Below are positions 1 to 9,960 of a stretch of DNA of 64,000 bases, piece after piece. A program made the position numbers and the translations under genes. The stretch is taken from contig NZ_AP024480.1 of assembly GCF_017347585.1 (NCBI RefSeq), positions 1,138,001 through 1,202,000 of the forward strand. The letters are read 5' to 3'. The notes beneath the pieces are model-generated. The model searched no databases. It was not told the DNA's origin and saw only the letters and a list, made by a program, of their open reading frames with translations. This DNA is from Caldicellulosiruptor diazotrophicus (GTDB lineage: Bacteria; Bacillota; Thermoanaerobacteria; Caldicellulosiruptorales; Caldicellulosiruptoraceae). The first letter of the stretch is position 1, and each line of letters begins with the position of its first letter.

Positions 1-18
1 AAAGAGGTACTAAAAAGA

Positions 19-1311
19 ATGTTCATAGATACTTCTTCCTATATTTTTCTGAACGATGTTTTTACACAAGCTGACAGAGGTTTGAAAAAGGTTTCCTATG
101 AAATTATAAAAAATGAGAATGGTTTTTCAGTAAATTTTTCTTTTACTGACAATTGTAAAGTCAATAATATAGGAGTGGCTTTTGACCTTCAAGACAATGA
201 ACTTATTTTTATGCCAAGGCTTCAAAGAGGAAAAAAAGGGCTTGTGTGCAATAATTCAAATATACAGATGATACTTTTGAGAGTTAAAAATTCGTTTTTT
301 TTGTTAAAAGTTTATGGTATTTTAGAACTAAATGAAAGATATTTAAGATTTGCAACAAAATTAAAAGAAAGACTTTTGTGTATTGGATTCTACCATTCGT
401 TTTGGATAGATGAAGCAGCAGATAGCTTTTGTTATCAAAATCTGCTATCAGTCTCTGAAATGAAAAAAGGTTCAAATATAAAAATAGAAGTCAAGGTACA
501 GAAAGGAAGTTCAATTTATGATTGTATTGAAAACTTTGATTCCAAATTGAAATTTTTTGAAGTTGGGATTAATATAGAATCAGCAAACAAACCAAATTGT
601 GTCTGTACAATAGATATTACGAGGTATTCAAAGATGGATATTGCAAGAAGACATCAGTTATCTCTTATTATTCCAGCAAAGATGCTAAAATTTTGTTTTT
701 TATATCTGCCTAGAAAACTTGAAAATTTCGAGCTCTCTTATACATCATCGTTGCAATCCTCAAGTTTTTATTATTTAAAGATTTTAAACGGGCTTAAGAA
801 AAGTGAAATTTTGAATCTTAAAGAAAGCATAGAAATATTAGCTACAAAAGAAAGCATTTATTTTAACTTTTACAATAAAAATCTTATGTTGACCTCAGTG
901 AAAACTTATTATCATCTACCCTATATTTTACTTCTTTATATAAAACTTTGTTCTTTGTTAGGAGCAGAAATAAATGCTTCAATTGAGAAGCTCATCGACG
1001 AGATAGAATGGTACGTTATGAATAAATACAAATTTTTCACAGATGAAACTTTGAGAAACATAGAAGAGTTTGATAGAAAATTTGAAAATGAGATGTATCC
1101 AAATGAAGTCCTAACAATATATATTTGTTATGAGCTGTACAGGTTTCTCTTCAACTACTATGAAGATTTAAGTTACTATAAAACAAGTAATGATTTAAAG
1201 GCTTTATTGTTTCTGTACTATGATTTTGAGCATGAACGTTTTTATAAAAACAACTATTCATTAAAAAAAGAAGAACTTCTAAGAATTATTGAAAGGGAAG
1301 ATAGAAGATGA
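19..1311 (+). CDS. uncharacterised 430-aa protein upstream of polA
   Basis: I do not recognise this family. The ATG start has an AGAGGT ribosome site at 3-8. The protein is rich in Lys, Ile, Leu, Phe and Tyr, shows no signal peptide and no convincing membrane segment, and ends in a charged helix-like tail. The first half looks beta-rich, and residues from about 270 look helical with many aromatics (for example YYHLPYILLLYIKL near 300). Its stop overlaps the polA start by four bases (ATGA), so it is translationally coupled to DNA polymerase I. Co-transcription is all that links it to replication or repair. The gene could begin further upstream outside the window, but the ribosome site supports this start. 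Confidence 0.75.
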   Translation: MFIDTSSYIFLNDVFTQADRGLKKVSYEIIKNENGFSVNFSFTDNCKVNNIGVAFDLQDNELIFMPRLQRGKKGLVCNNSNIQMILLRVKNSFFLLKVYGILELNERYLRFATKLKERLLCIGFYHSFWIDEAADSFCYQNLLSVSEMKKGSNIKIEVKVQKGSSIYDCIENFDSKLKFFEVGINIESANKPNCVCTIDITRYSKMDIARRHQLSLIIPAKMLKFCFLYLPRKLENFELSYTSSLQSSSFYYLKILNGLKKSEILNLKESIEILATKESIYFNFYNKNLMLTSVKTYYHLPYILLLYIKLCSLLGAEINASIEKLIDEIEWYVMNKYKFFTDETLRNIEEFDRKFENEMYPNEVLTIYICYELYRFLFNYYEDLSYYKTSNDLKALLFLYYDFEHERFYKNNYSLKKEELLRIIEREDRR

Positions 1312-3860
1312 AATTAGTTATATTTGATGGAAATAGTATTTTATATAGGGCTTTTTTTGCTCTTCCTGAACTAACAACTTTGAGCAATATCCCGACAAAC
1401 GCTATTTATGGTTTTGTAAATGTGTTATTAAAATATTTAGAGCAAGAGAGTCCTGATTATGTTGCGGTTGCGTTTGATAAAAAAGGAAGACAGGCACGCA
1501 AAAGCGAGTACGAAGAATATAAAGCTAACAGAAAACCTATGCCAGATAACCTTCAAGTACAAATTCCTTATGTTCGAGAAATTCTTTATGCCCTCAACAT
1601 TCCAATTGTTGAGTTTGAAGGATTTGAGGCAGATGACGTAATTGGCACACTTGTGAATAAGTTTAAAAATACTGGTTTGGATATTGTTATTATCACAGGT
1701 GACAGAGATACTCTTCAGTTGCTCGACAAAAATGTAGTTGTGAAGATTGTTTCAACAAAATTTGATAAAACAGTAGAAGATTTGTACACTGTGGAAAATA
1801 TTAAAGAAAAATATGGGGTTTGGGCAAATCAAGTGCCTGATTATAAAGCTCTTGTTGGAGATCAATCGGATAACATTCCCGGGGTAAAAGGAATTGGTGA
1901 AAAGAGTGCGCAGAAGCTTTTGGAGGAATACTCATCTTTGGAAGAAATATACCAAAATTTAGATAAAATTAAGGGTTCTATCCGTGAAAAGTTGGAAGCA
2001 GGAAAAGACATGGCATTTTTGTCCAAACGCTTAGCAACAATTGTATGTGATTTACCACTAAATGTTAAACTTGAAGATTTGAGAACAAAAGAATGGAACA
2101 AGGAAAGGCTATATGAGATTTTGGTCCAGTTGGAGTTCAAAAGCATAATAAAACGGCTAGGGCTATCAGAAGTGGTTCAATTTGAATTTGTTCAGCAACG
2201 AACTGATATCCCTGACGTAGAGAAAAAAGAGCTTGAAAGCATTTCACAAATAATAGCAAAAGAGATTCCATTAATGTTTGTACCGGATGAAAAGTGTTTT
2301 TATTTGTATGATCAAGAAAGTAATACTGTGTTTGTAACCAAAGATAGACATATGATAGAAAAAATTTTACAAAGCGAAGCCGTGAAAATCGTATATGATT
2401 TAAAAAGTATATTTCATGAACTTAATTTGAAAGATACGAATAATGTTAAAAATTGTGAGGATGTAATGATTGCTTCTTATGTTCTTGATAGTACAAGGAG
2501 TTCATATAATATAGAAACATTGTTTGTATCCTACTTAAACACCGATATAGAAGCTGTTAAAAAGGATAAAAAGATGGTTTCGGTAGTCCTGTTAAAACGA
2601 TTATGGGATGAACTTTCAAGATTGATTGATTTAAATTCATGCAGGTTTGTGTATGAAAACATAGAACGTCCTCTTATTCCAATTCTATACGAGATGGAAA
2701 AAGCAGGGTTTAAGGTAGACAGAGATGTCCTGCTCCAGTATACCAAGGAGATTGAAAGCAAAATATTAAAACTTGAAACGCAGATATACCAAATTGCAGG
2801 TGAGTGGTTTAATATAAACTCGCCCAAACAGCTTTCTTACATTTTATTTGAAAAGTTAAAACTTCCTGTGATCAAGAAGACAAAAACAGGATACTCCACC
2901 GATGCCGAGGTTTTAGAAGAGCTTTTTGACAAACATGAAATAGTTCCTCTTATTCTGGACTACAGGATGTATACCAAGATACTAACAACCTATTGTCAGG
3001 GATTACTCCAGGCAATAAATCCTTCTTCCGGCAGGGTTCATACAACATTTATTCAAACAGGTACAGCAACAGGAAGGCTTGCGAGTAGCGATCCTAATTT
3101 GCAAAATATACCTGTGAAATATGACGAGGGAAAGTTGATAAGAAAAGTTTTTGTAGCTGAAGAAGGGCATGTACTGATTGATGCGGATTATTCCCAAATT
3201 GAGTTGAGGATACTTGCCCATATTTCTGAAGATGAAAGACTTATAAATGCTTTCAAAAACAATGTTGACATCCATTCACAGACAGCAGCTGAGATTTTTG
3301 GAGTAGACATAGCTGATGTTACTCCACAGATGAGAAGTCAAGCAAAAGCAGTAAATTTTGGTATAATTTATGGAATTTCTGATTATGGTCTTGCAAGGGA
3401 TATTAAGATTTCCAGGAAAGAAGCTGCAGAATTTATAAACAGGTATTTTGAGCGTTATCCTAAAGTTAAAGAGTATTTAGATAATATTATCAAATTTGCT
3501 CGTGATAACGGATATGTTTTGACTTTATTTAGCAGAAGGAGATATGTAAAGGACATAAAATCTGCAAATAGGAATGCAAGAAGCTATGCCGAAAGGATTG
3601 CAATGAATTCGCCAGTTCAGGGCAGCGCTGCTGATATCATGAAATTGGCGATGATTAAGGTGTATCAAAAACTTAAAAAAAACAATCTTAAATCGAAAGT
3701 AATTATGCAGGTACATGATGAGCTTTTAATTGAAGCTCCATACGAAGAAAAGGATATAGTAAAAAGAATTGTAAAAAGAGAAATGGAAAATGCAGTAGCT
3801 TTAAAAGTGCCTCTGGTAGTTGAGGTAAAAGAGGGTCTGAACTGGTATGAGACAAAATAA
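1308..3860 (+). CDS. polA: DNA polymerase I
   Basis: Family A DNA polymerase (850 aa) for Okazaki-fragment processing and repair synthesis. Residues 1-290 form the 5'-3' flap nuclease with FDGNSILYRAFF, FEGFEADDVIG, TGDRDTLQLL and GDQSDNIPGVKGIG. The middle region (about 300-460) occupies the place of the 3'-5' exonuclease but I cannot find the DxE pair or the later catalytic aspartates, so proofreading is probably lost, as in the Bacillus stearothermophilus and Thermus enzymes. The polymerase part holds motif A (DADYSQIELR, about 624), motif B (QAKAVNFGIIYG, about 679) and motif C (VHDELL, about 802). It overlaps the gene before it by 4 bases and coaE by 14 bases. Confidence 0.98.
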   Translation: MKLVIFDGNSILYRAFFALPELTTLSNIPTNAIYGFVNVLLKYLEQESPDYVAVAFDKKGRQARKSEYEEYKANRKPMPDNLQVQIPYVREILYALNIPIVEFEGFEADDVIGTLVNKFKNTGLDIVIITGDRDTLQLLDKNVVVKIVSTKFDKTVEDLYTVENIKEKYGVWANQVPDYKALVGDQSDNIPGVKGIGEKSAQKLLEEYSSLEEIYQNLDKIKGSIREKLEAGKDMAFLSKRLATIVCDLPLNVKLEDLRTKEWNKERLYEILVQLEFKSIIKRLGLSEVVQFEFVQQRTDIPDVEKKELESISQIIAKEIPLMFVPDEKCFYLYDQESNTVFVTKDRHMIEKILQSEAVKIVYDLKSIFHELNLKDTNNVKNCEDVMIASYVLDSTRSSYNIETLFVSYLNTDIEAVKKDKKMVSVVLLKRLWDELSRLIDLNSCRFVYENIERPLIPILYEMEKAGFKVDRDVLLQYTKEIESKILKLETQIYQIAGEWFNINSPKQLSYILFEKLKLPVIKKTKTGYSTDAEVLEELFDKHEIVPLILDYRMYTKILTTYCQGLLQAINPSSGRVHTTFIQTGTATGRLASSDPNLQNIPVKYDEGKLIRKVFVAEEGHVLIDADYSQIELRILAHISEDERLINAFKNNVDIHSQTAAEIFGVDIADVTPQMRSQAKAVNFGIIYGISDYGLARDIKISRKEAAEFINRYFERYPKVKEYLDNIIKFARDNGYVLTLFSRRRYVKDIKSANRNARSYAERIAMNSPVQGSAADIMKLAMIKVYQKLKKNNLKSKVIMQVHDELLIEAPYEEKDIVKRIVKREMENAVALKVPLVVEVKEGLNWYETK

Positions 3861-4446
3861 AGTCTTGGGAATTACAGGGAAGATGGGTTCAGGTAAGAGT
3901 ACCATCAGTAGCATATTAGCACAAAGTTACGGATTTAAGGTAATTGATGTTGACAAAGAATATCATATACTTTTGGAAGAGAACGAAGAACTCAAGAAGA
4001 AATTGGCTGACATTTTTGGGGAGGAAATATTGGTATCAGGGAGAATAGACCGAAACAGGTTAAGAGCTTTAGTTACTGCTAACAAATCACGTATTGAGAT
4101 TTTAAATAAGATAACTCATTCGTTCATTTTTGAGAGGGTAAGCTACTTAGTTTTTGAGGTCTTTAGAGAATACCCTACTGTTATAGATGCTGCACTTTTA
4201 TTTGAGGTAGGTCTCCACAAAATCTGCTCTGTTGTATGGTTTGTGGAGGCAGAAGAAAACCTGTTGGTTGAAAGAATAATAAAAAGAAATGGGTGGGACG
4301 AAAAGGAGATAAAATTTTTTTTAGAAAGGCAGAAAATATTAGAGAACTATAAGGATCTTGCCAACAGGGTTATAGTGAATAATTTTGACATTGAAAAGTT
4401 AAAAAGTGTAATAAGAAAATATCTCAAAGAGGATGGGTTGATTTGA
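3847..4446 (+). CDS. coaE: dephospho-CoA kinase
   Basis: Catalyses the last step of coenzyme A synthesis, ATP-dependent phosphorylation of dephospho-CoA on the ribose 3'-OH, in the cytoplasm. The 199-aa length is normal. A P-loop GKMGSGKS lies at residues 11-18, followed by the VIDVD segment near 31 and VIDAALLFE near 112, both typical of CoaE. The ATG lies inside the end of polA (14-base overlap), and the polA-coaE order is common in Firmicutes. The stop overlaps the TTG start of the next gene. Confidence 0.95.
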   Translation: MRQNKVLGITGKMGSGKSTISSILAQSYGFKVIDVDKEYHILLEENEELKKKLADIFGEEILVSGRIDRNRLRALVTANKSRIEILNKITHSFIFERVSYLVFEVFREYPTVIDAALLFEVGLHKICSVVWFVEAEENLLVERIIKRNGWDEKEIKFFLERQKILENYKDLANRVIVNNFDIEKLKSVIRKYLKEDGLI

Positions 4447-5006
4447 AGAAGAAGGTTATTATAATAGTCTTGCTAATTGTTTTTCTTTTATTCTTTGAAA
4501 GATTTTATTTTTTTGTCCTAAAGCAAATATATCCACTGAAATTTTCTGAAAGTATAAGTAAATATAGCAGTGAAATAGGGGTAGACCCATATTTGATATG
4601 TGCAATAATAAAATCTGAAAGTAACTTTAACCAGTATGCAGTTTCGAGAAAAGGCGCCGTTGGACTCATGCAGCTTTCACCTTCAACTGCGAAGTGGATT
4701 GCTCAAAAGCTTAAAACGGAATATGTAGAAGATAGCCTCTATAATCCTGATTACAATATAAGACTTGGTTCGTGGTATATAAAATATCTTATAGACTACT
4801 ACTCTGGCGATACAAAGCTTGCAGTTGCAGCTTACAATGCTGGTATGACAAATGTAAATAAGTGGCTTTCGATTAGAAAAAGAAGCACTATTGAAATAAC
4901 AGAAATTCCTTTTAAAGAGACAAACTATTTTGTAAAAAGAGTTTTTAAAAGTTATGAGATGTACAAAAAACTTTATCCAAAAGCATTTAAAAATACAGAT
5001 TATTGA
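4443..5006 (+). CDS. membrane-anchored lytic transglycosylase (SLT domain)
   Basis: Cleaves the MurNAc-GlcNAc bond of peptidoglycan with 1,6-anhydro product formation. Residues 4-19 form an uncleaved hydrophobic anchor or signal (KVIIIVLLIVFLLFF), so the enzyme acts outside the cell. The SLT domain follows: the catalytic Glu is E59 in KSESNF, then GAVGLMQLSPSTA (71-83) and AVAAYNAG near residue 126, the three family hallmarks. The TTG start overlaps the coaE stop as TTGA, and no ATG alternative lies nearby. It is the last gene of the polA-coaE string, and a separate promoter for uvrB follows. Confidence 0.9.
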   Translation: MKKKVIIIVLLIVFLLFFERFYFFVLKQIYPLKFSESISKYSSEIGVDPYLICAIIKSESNFNQYAVSRKGAVGLMQLSPSTAKWIAQKLKTEYVEDSLYNPDYNIRLGSWYIKYLIDYYSGDTKLAVAAYNAGMTNVNKWLSIRKRSTIEITEIPFKETNYFVKRVFKSYEMYKKLYPKAFKNTDY

Positions 5007-5028
5007 TGAAAACGCGACACAGATTTTC

Positions 5029-5042
5029 CAAACATACGTTTG
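5029..5042 (+). promoter_or_regulatory. LexA-type operator upstream of uvrB
   Basis: Perfect palindrome CAAAC-ATAC-GTTTG whose last bases overlap the -35 hexamer of the uvrB promoter. It differs from the Bacillus LexA consensus (CGAAC-N4-GTTCG type) only in the outer G/C pair. A near-identical copy sits in the promoter of the LysM gene at 45403-45416. Assignment to LexA is inference from form, position and the known SOS control of uvrB. Confidence 0.6.
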
Positions 5043-5068
5043 AAAATTGTTGATTAATGAGATAAAAT
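5040..5068 (+). promoter_or_regulatory. SigA-type promoter of uvrBA
   Basis: TTGAAA (5040-5045), 17-base spacer, TAAAAT (5063-5068). Transcription would start near 5075, giving a very short leader before the GGTGA ribosome site at 5076-5080. Because that site would be at the transcript's first bases, the exact start or spacing may differ slightly. Confidence 0.55.
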
Positions 5069-5086
5069 AAAATTTGGTGATTTGAG

Positions 5087-7072
5087 ATGAAGAAATTTAA
5101 GCTTGTTTCTGACTTCAAACCAACTGGTGACCAGCCAAAAGCAATAGAGATGTTAACGGAAGGCATTTTAAAAGGCGAAAAATTTCTGACTCTTTTGGGT
5201 GTTACTGGGTCTGGCAAGACATTTACAATGGCAAAAGTCATTGAGAATGTTCAAAGACCCACGCTTGTGCTGGCACATAACAAGACTTTAGCAGCACAGC
5301 TTTGTAGTGAGTTTAGAGAATTTTTCCCAGAAAATGCAGTTGAATTCTTTGTAAGCTACTATGACTATTATCAGCCTGAAGCATATATTCCAGAAACTGA
5401 CACATATATTGAAAAGGATTCGTCTATAAATGAAGAAATTGATAAGCTCAGACACTCAGCTACGTCTGCTTTATTTGAAAGAAGAGATGTTATAATTGTG
5501 GCAAGTGTATCTTGTATCTACAGTTTGGGTAGTCCCGAGGACTATTTAAACCTTACCATCTCTTTGCGCCCTGGCATGATAAAAGACAGAGACGAGGTCA
5601 TAAGAGAGCTTATAAGAATGCAGTATGAAAGAAATGATATCGATTTTGGAAGAGGCAGATTTAGAGTAAGAGGAGACATACTTGAAGTTTTCCCTGCATC
5701 TACTACAGAGAGGGCGATAAGAATAGAATTTTTTGGGGATGAGATAGAAAGAATTACAGAGTTTGATGTTGTGACAGGTGAAATAATTGGGCGAAGGAAC
5801 CATGTTGCAATATTTCCAGCATCTCATTATGTAACAACAGCAGAGAAGTTGAAAAAAGCGATAAAAAGTATAGAAGAAGAACTTGAACAGAGGCTAAAAG
5901 AGCTAAGAAGTATGGGGAAGCTTGTTGAAGCTCAGAGGTTAGAGCAGAGAACGCGTTATGATATAGAGATGCTTCAGGAAATGGGTTTTTGCAAAGGAAT
6001 AGAGAACTACTCAAGACACTTAACTGGCAGGCCACCAGGAAGTCCACCGTATACTTTGCTTGATTATTTTCCGAAGGATTTCATAATGTTCATTGACGAG
6101 TCACATGTTACTATACCTCAAGTAAGAGCTATGTACAATGGCGATAAAGCAAGAAAAGATGCCCTTGTTGAATATGGTTTTAGACTTCCATCAGCATACG
6201 ACAACAGACCATTGACATTTGAAGAATTCGAAGAAAAAATCAACCAAGTAATTTTTGTAAGTGCAACACCCGGGCCGTATGAACTCAAAAAATCTTCACG
6301 CATTGTTGAACAAATTATAAGACCGACAGGGCTTGTTGACCCAGAAATTGAGGTTCATCCTGTAAAAGGTCAGATTGACCATCTAATTGGTGAAATACGA
6401 AAACGAGTGGAAAAGAACCAGAGAGTTCTCATTACTACACTTACTAAAAAGATGGCTGAAAGCCTTACTGACTATTTAAAAGATGTGGGAATCAGAGTTA
6501 GATATATGCATTCAGACATAGACACAATTGAGCGTATGCAGATTATAAGAGATTTACGACTTGGGAAGTTTGATGTTTTAGTAGGGATAAATCTGCTCAG
6601 AGAAGGTCTTGACCTTCCCGAGGTATCACTTGTTGCTATTTTGGATGCTGACAAGGAAGGTTTTTTGAGGTCAGAGACTTCGCTTATCCAGACGATTGGA
6701 CGTGCTGCAAGAAATGTTGATGGAAAGGTTATAATGTATGCAGATAGAGTAACAAACGCTATGCAAAGAGCCATTGATGAGACAAACCGACGTAGGAAAA
6801 TTCAGATAGAATACAATCAAAAACACGGTATTGTACCTCAAACTGTAAGAAAAGGTATAAGGCAGATAATTGAAGCTACCGTGTCTGTGGCTGAAGAGGA
6901 AGAGAAATATGAAGTTGTGGAGAAAGACATTGTAGAAAATATGACAAAGGAAGAAATAGAAGAATATATCAAGGAACTTGAACAGGAGATGAAAAAGCTT
7001 GCTATAGAACTTGAGTTTGAGAAGGCTGCAAAAGTGAGAGACAAAATATTTGAACTCAGAAAATTTCTTTAA
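5087..7072 (+). CDS. uvrB: excinuclease ABC subunit B
   Basis: Damage-verifying helicase-like subunit of nucleotide excision repair; loaded by UvrA, it then recruits UvrC. 661 aa, full length. Walker A GVTGSGKT lies at 38-45; the beta-hairpin region [17 protein letters not shown] (about 92-108) clamps DNA; the Walker B/DExH box is DESHVTIPQ (about 338); helicase motifs V and VI are [14 protein letters not shown] and QTIGRAARN; the C-terminal UVR motif (about 625-660) binds UvrA/UvrC. uvrA follows after a 24-base gap. The promoter carries a LexA-type box, so damage induction is likely. Confidence 0.98.
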   Translation: MKKFKLVSDFKPTGDQPKAIEMLTEGILKGEKFLTLLGVTGSGKTFTMAKVIENVQRPTLVLAHNKTLAAQLCSEFREFFPENAVEFFVSYYDYYQPEAYIPETDTYIEKDSSINEEIDKLRHSATSALFERRDVIIVASVSCIYSLGSPEDYLNLTISLRPGMIKDRDEVIRELIRMQYERNDIDFGRGRFRVRGDILEVFPASTTERAIRIEFFGDEIERITEFDVVTGEIIGRRNHVAIFPASHYVTTAEKLKKAIKSIEEELEQRLKELRSMGKLVEAQRLEQRTRYDIEMLQEMGFCKGIENYSRHLTGRPPGSPPYTLLDYFPKDFIMFIDESHVTIPQVRAMYNGDKARKDALVEYGFRLPSAYDNRPLTFEEFEEKINQVIFVSATPGPYELKKSSRIVEQIIRPTGLVDPEIEVHPVKGQIDHLIGEIRKRVEKNQRVLITTLTKKMAESLTDYLKDVGIRVRYMHSDIDTIERMQIIRDLRLGKFDVLVGINLLREGLDLPEVSLVAILDADKEGFLRSETSLIQTIGRAARNVDGKVIMYADRVTNAMQRAIDETNRRRKIQIEYNQKHGIVPQTVRKGIRQIIEATVSVAEEEEKYEVVEKDIVENMTKEEIEEYIKELEQEMKKLAIELEFEKAAKVRDKIFELRKFL

Positions 7073-7096
7073 TGGTTTTGTTGGTTGGAGGAGAAA

Positions 7097-9931
7097 ATGA
7101 AAATGTCAAAAGAGTGTATAGTTATAAAAGGTGCAAAAGAACACAACCTCAAAAATGTTGATTTGGTACTTCCACGAGACAAACTCATAGTCTTTACTGG
7201 TCTTTCTGGTTCTGGAAAGTCATCTTTGGCGTTTGATACAATCTACGCTGAAGGACAGAGAAGATATATAGAATCTCTCTCTTCTTATGCAAGACAGTTT
7301 TTGGGAATAATGGAAAAACCAGATGTAGAATACATTGAAGGACTTTCTCCGGCTATTTCAATTGACCAAAAAACAACTTCTAAAAATCCACGTTCAACTG
7401 TGGGGACAATTACTGAGATTTACGACTATTTGAGACTTTTGTTTGCAAGAGTTGGAAAACCTCATTGCTATATGTGTGGGGAACCTATTTCACAGCAAAC
7501 AGTTGACCAGATGGTAGACGAAGTATTGAAACTTAAAGAGGGTACAAAGATTCAAATACTTGCACCAATTGTAAGGGGAAGAAAAGGTGAGTACCAGAAA
7601 CTGTTTGAGGAACTGAGAAAAAGTGGGTTTGCAAGAGTTAGAGTAGACGGTATTGTGTATGAGCTTGAAGAGGAGATAAAACTTGATAAGAACAAAAAAC
7701 ATAGTATTGACGTCATTGTAGATAGGCTCATTGTAAAAGAGGGAATAGAATCAAGGCTTGCGGGTTCAATAGAAACAGCGCTCCAGCTCGCAGGGGGGAT
7801 TGTAACTGTATCTATTGTTGATGGAGATGAGATTGTGTTTTCACAAAACTTTGCATGTGTAAACTGTGGAGTTTCATATGAAGAGATAACTCCACGTCTT
7901 TTTTCTTTTAACACACCATATGGTGCATGTCCAACGTGTATGGGCCTTGGTTATTTGCAAAAAGTTGATCCTGACCTATTAATTCCAGATAAATCTATTC
8001 CTATAGGTAAGGTTGCGATAAACGGATGGAACTTTACTGAGACGAATTCATATGCAAGAATGATTTTGGAGTCACTTGCAATAGAGTATAATTTCAGTTT
8101 AAACACTCCTGTTGAAAAACTGGACAAAAAAATTTTGGATATCTTTTTATATGGAACAGGTGATGAGAAAATAAAAATTTATACTCCACGTGGTATATAC
8201 TTTGCAAAGTATGAGGGGCTTGTAAATAATCTTGAAAGAAGATATAAAGAGACCCAGTCAGAATATGTCAAGCAAGAAATTGAAGAGTATATGAGTACAT
8301 TTACATGCCCTGATTGTCAAGGAAAAAGACTTAAAAAAGAGGCTTTGGCAGTTTTAATAGAGGGTAGGTCTATAGCAGATATTGCTGACATGACAGTATT
8401 ACAAGTGAAAGAATTTGTTAAGAAGTTAAACCTTCAAGGAAAAGATAAAGTAATTGCACAGCCGATAATAAAAGAGATTGTGGAAAGACTGGACTTTTTA
8501 ATAGATGTGGGACTTGACTATCTAACTCTTTCACGGTCAGCGGGCACACTTTCTGGTGGTGAAGCGCAGAGAATAAGACTTGCTACCCAGATAGGGTCTG
8601 GACTTGTTGGAGTTTTATATATTCTTGATGAACCGAGTATAGGATTGCATCAGCGTGACAATCACAAACTAATAAAAACTCTCAAAAAACTAAGAGATCT
8701 TGGTAACACGTTGATTGTTGTGGAACATGATGAGGACACAATAAGGTCAGCTGATTTTATCGTGGATATTGGACCAGGAGCAGGCGAACATGGTGGGAGA
8801 GTGGTTGTAGCGGGAACATTGGATGATGTAATTTCATGTGAAGAATCTATTACTGGACAGTATCTTTCTGGGAAGAAAAAAATTGAGATACCTGAGAAAA
8901 GAAGAGAACCTGATGGTAGATGGCTTACTATCAAGGGTGCATCGGAAAATAACCTTAAAAACATTGATGTTAGCTTTCCTGTTGGGCTTTTTACTTGCGT
9001 AACTGGTGTTTCAGGCTCAGGCAAAAGTACCCTTGTAAACGAAATACTTTACAAAGCAGCAAGTGCGATTTTGAACAAGTCTAAAGAAAAGCCTGGTAAA
9101 TTTCAAGAGATAATAGGTCTCGAACACTTTGATAAGGTTATAAATATAGACCAGTCTCCTATAGGAAGAACTCCACGGTCGAACCCTGCAACTTATACAG
9201 GTGTTTTTGATTATATACGAGAAATTTTTGCCCAAACGCCTGAGGCAAAGCTCAGAGGTTATAAGGCAGGAAGATTTAGCTTCAACTTGAAAGGCGGAAG
9301 GTGCGAAGCTTGTTCAGGTGATGGCATTATTAAAATAGAAATGCATTTTTTACCTGATGTGTATGTACCGTGTGATGTGTGCAAAGGTAAGAGGTATAAC
9401 AGAGAAACGTTAGAAGTAAAGTATAAGGATAAGACTATTGCCGATGTGCTTGAAATGACAGTGGAAGAGGCGCTCGAATTTTTTAAAAACATACCGAGGA
9501 TAAAATCCAAGCTTCAGACACTTTATGATGTAGGGCTTGGTTATATAAAACTGGGTCAGCCTTCTACCACTTTATCTGGTGGAGAAGCGCAGAGAGTAAA
9601 GCTCGCGACAGAACTTTCTAAAAAAGCAACTGGAAGAACCCTGTATATATTGGACGAGCCTACAACTGGTCTTCATATGGATGATGTTAATAAGTTAATT
9701 GCTGTTCTTCAGCGTCTTGTTGATATGGGCAATACAGTAATTGTAATTGAACACAATCTTGATGTTATAAAAGTTGCAGATTATATAATTGATTTAGGGC
9801 CAGAGGGTGGAGATAAAGGTGGCGAGATAGTTGTGTTCGGCAGTCCAGAGGAAGTGGCTATGTGCGAAAGGTCATATACAGGAATGTTTTTAAAAGAAAT
9901 CCTGAAAGAGAGAATTTATGCTAAAAAATAG
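7097..9931 (+). CDS. uvrA: excinuclease ABC subunit A
   Basis: Dimeric ATPase that finds bulky DNA lesions and hands them to UvrB. Two ABC modules are present: Walker A GLSGSGKS (35-42) and GVSGSGKS (about 636), with signature motifs LSGGEAQR in both halves and Walker B LYILDEP twice. Zinc modules are CVNCG...CPTC, CPDC and CEAC...CDVC. An upstream in-frame TTG at 7085 would place the GGAGG ribosome site (7087-7091) inside the gene, so I use the ATG at 7097 (7103 is the alternative). It ends at a bidirectional terminator shared with the opposing flavoprotein gene. Confidence 0.97.
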   Translation: MKMSKECIVIKGAKEHNLKNVDLVLPRDKLIVFTGLSGSGKSSLAFDTIYAEGQRRYIESLSSYARQFLGIMEKPDVEYIEGLSPAISIDQKTTSKNPRSTVGTITEIYDYLRLLFARVGKPHCYMCGEPISQQTVDQMVDEVLKLKEGTKIQILAPIVRGRKGEYQKLFEELRKSGFARVRVDGIVYELEEEIKLDKNKKHSIDVIVDRLIVKEGIESRLAGSIETALQLAGGIVTVSIVDGDEIVFSQNFACVNCGVSYEEITPRLFSFNTPYGACPTCMGLGYLQKVDPDLLIPDKSIPIGKVAINGWNFTETNSYARMILESLAIEYNFSLNTPVEKLDKKILDIFLYGTGDEKIKIYTPRGIYFAKYEGLVNNLERRYKETQSEYVKQEIEEYMSTFTCPDCQGKRLKKEALAVLIEGRSIADIADMTVLQVKEFVKKLNLQGKDKVIAQPIIKEIVERLDFLIDVGLDYLTLSRSAGTLSGGEAQRIRLATQIGSGLVGVLYILDEPSIGLHQRDNHKLIKTLKKLRDLGNTLIVVEHDEDTIRSADFIVDIGPGAGEHGGRVVVAGTLDDVISCEESITGQYLSGKKKIEIPEKRREPDGRWLTIKGASENNLKNIDVSFPVGLFTCVTGVSGSGKSTLVNEILYKAASAILNKSKEKPGKFQEIIGLEHFDKVINIDQSPIGRTPRSNPATYTGVFDYIREIFAQTPEAKLRGYKAGRFSFNLKGGRCEACSGDGIIKIEMHFLPDVYVPCDVCKGKRYNRETLEVKYKDKTIADVLEMTVEEALEFFKNIPRIKSKLQTLYDVGLGYIKLGQPSTTLSGGEAQRVKLATELSKKATGRTLYILDEPTTGLHMDDVNKLIAVLQRLVDMGNTVIVIEHNLDVIKVADYIIDLGPEGGDKGGEIVVFGSPEEVAMCERSYTGMFLKEILKERIYAKK

Positions 9932-9960
9932 GCGGAGCATTTTTCTTAGCTCCGCTTTTA
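9932..9960. terminator. bidirectional terminator between uvrA and the NROR-like gene
   Basis: Stem GCGGAGC (9932-9938) with GCTCCGC (9949-9955), 10-base loop. TTTTATTT follows on the + strand and, on the - strand, TATTTTTTAG follows the reverse copy. It serves both convergent genes; its right flank overlaps the stop of the minus-strand gene. Confidence 0.85.

Noticed and set aside
1862-2146. Minus-strand open frames of 60-190 codons inside polA, uvrB, uvrA, guaA, ppdK, pgk-tpi and eno
   Set aside because: They mirror the codon bias of conserved genes on the other strand, lack ribosome sites and resemble no protein.
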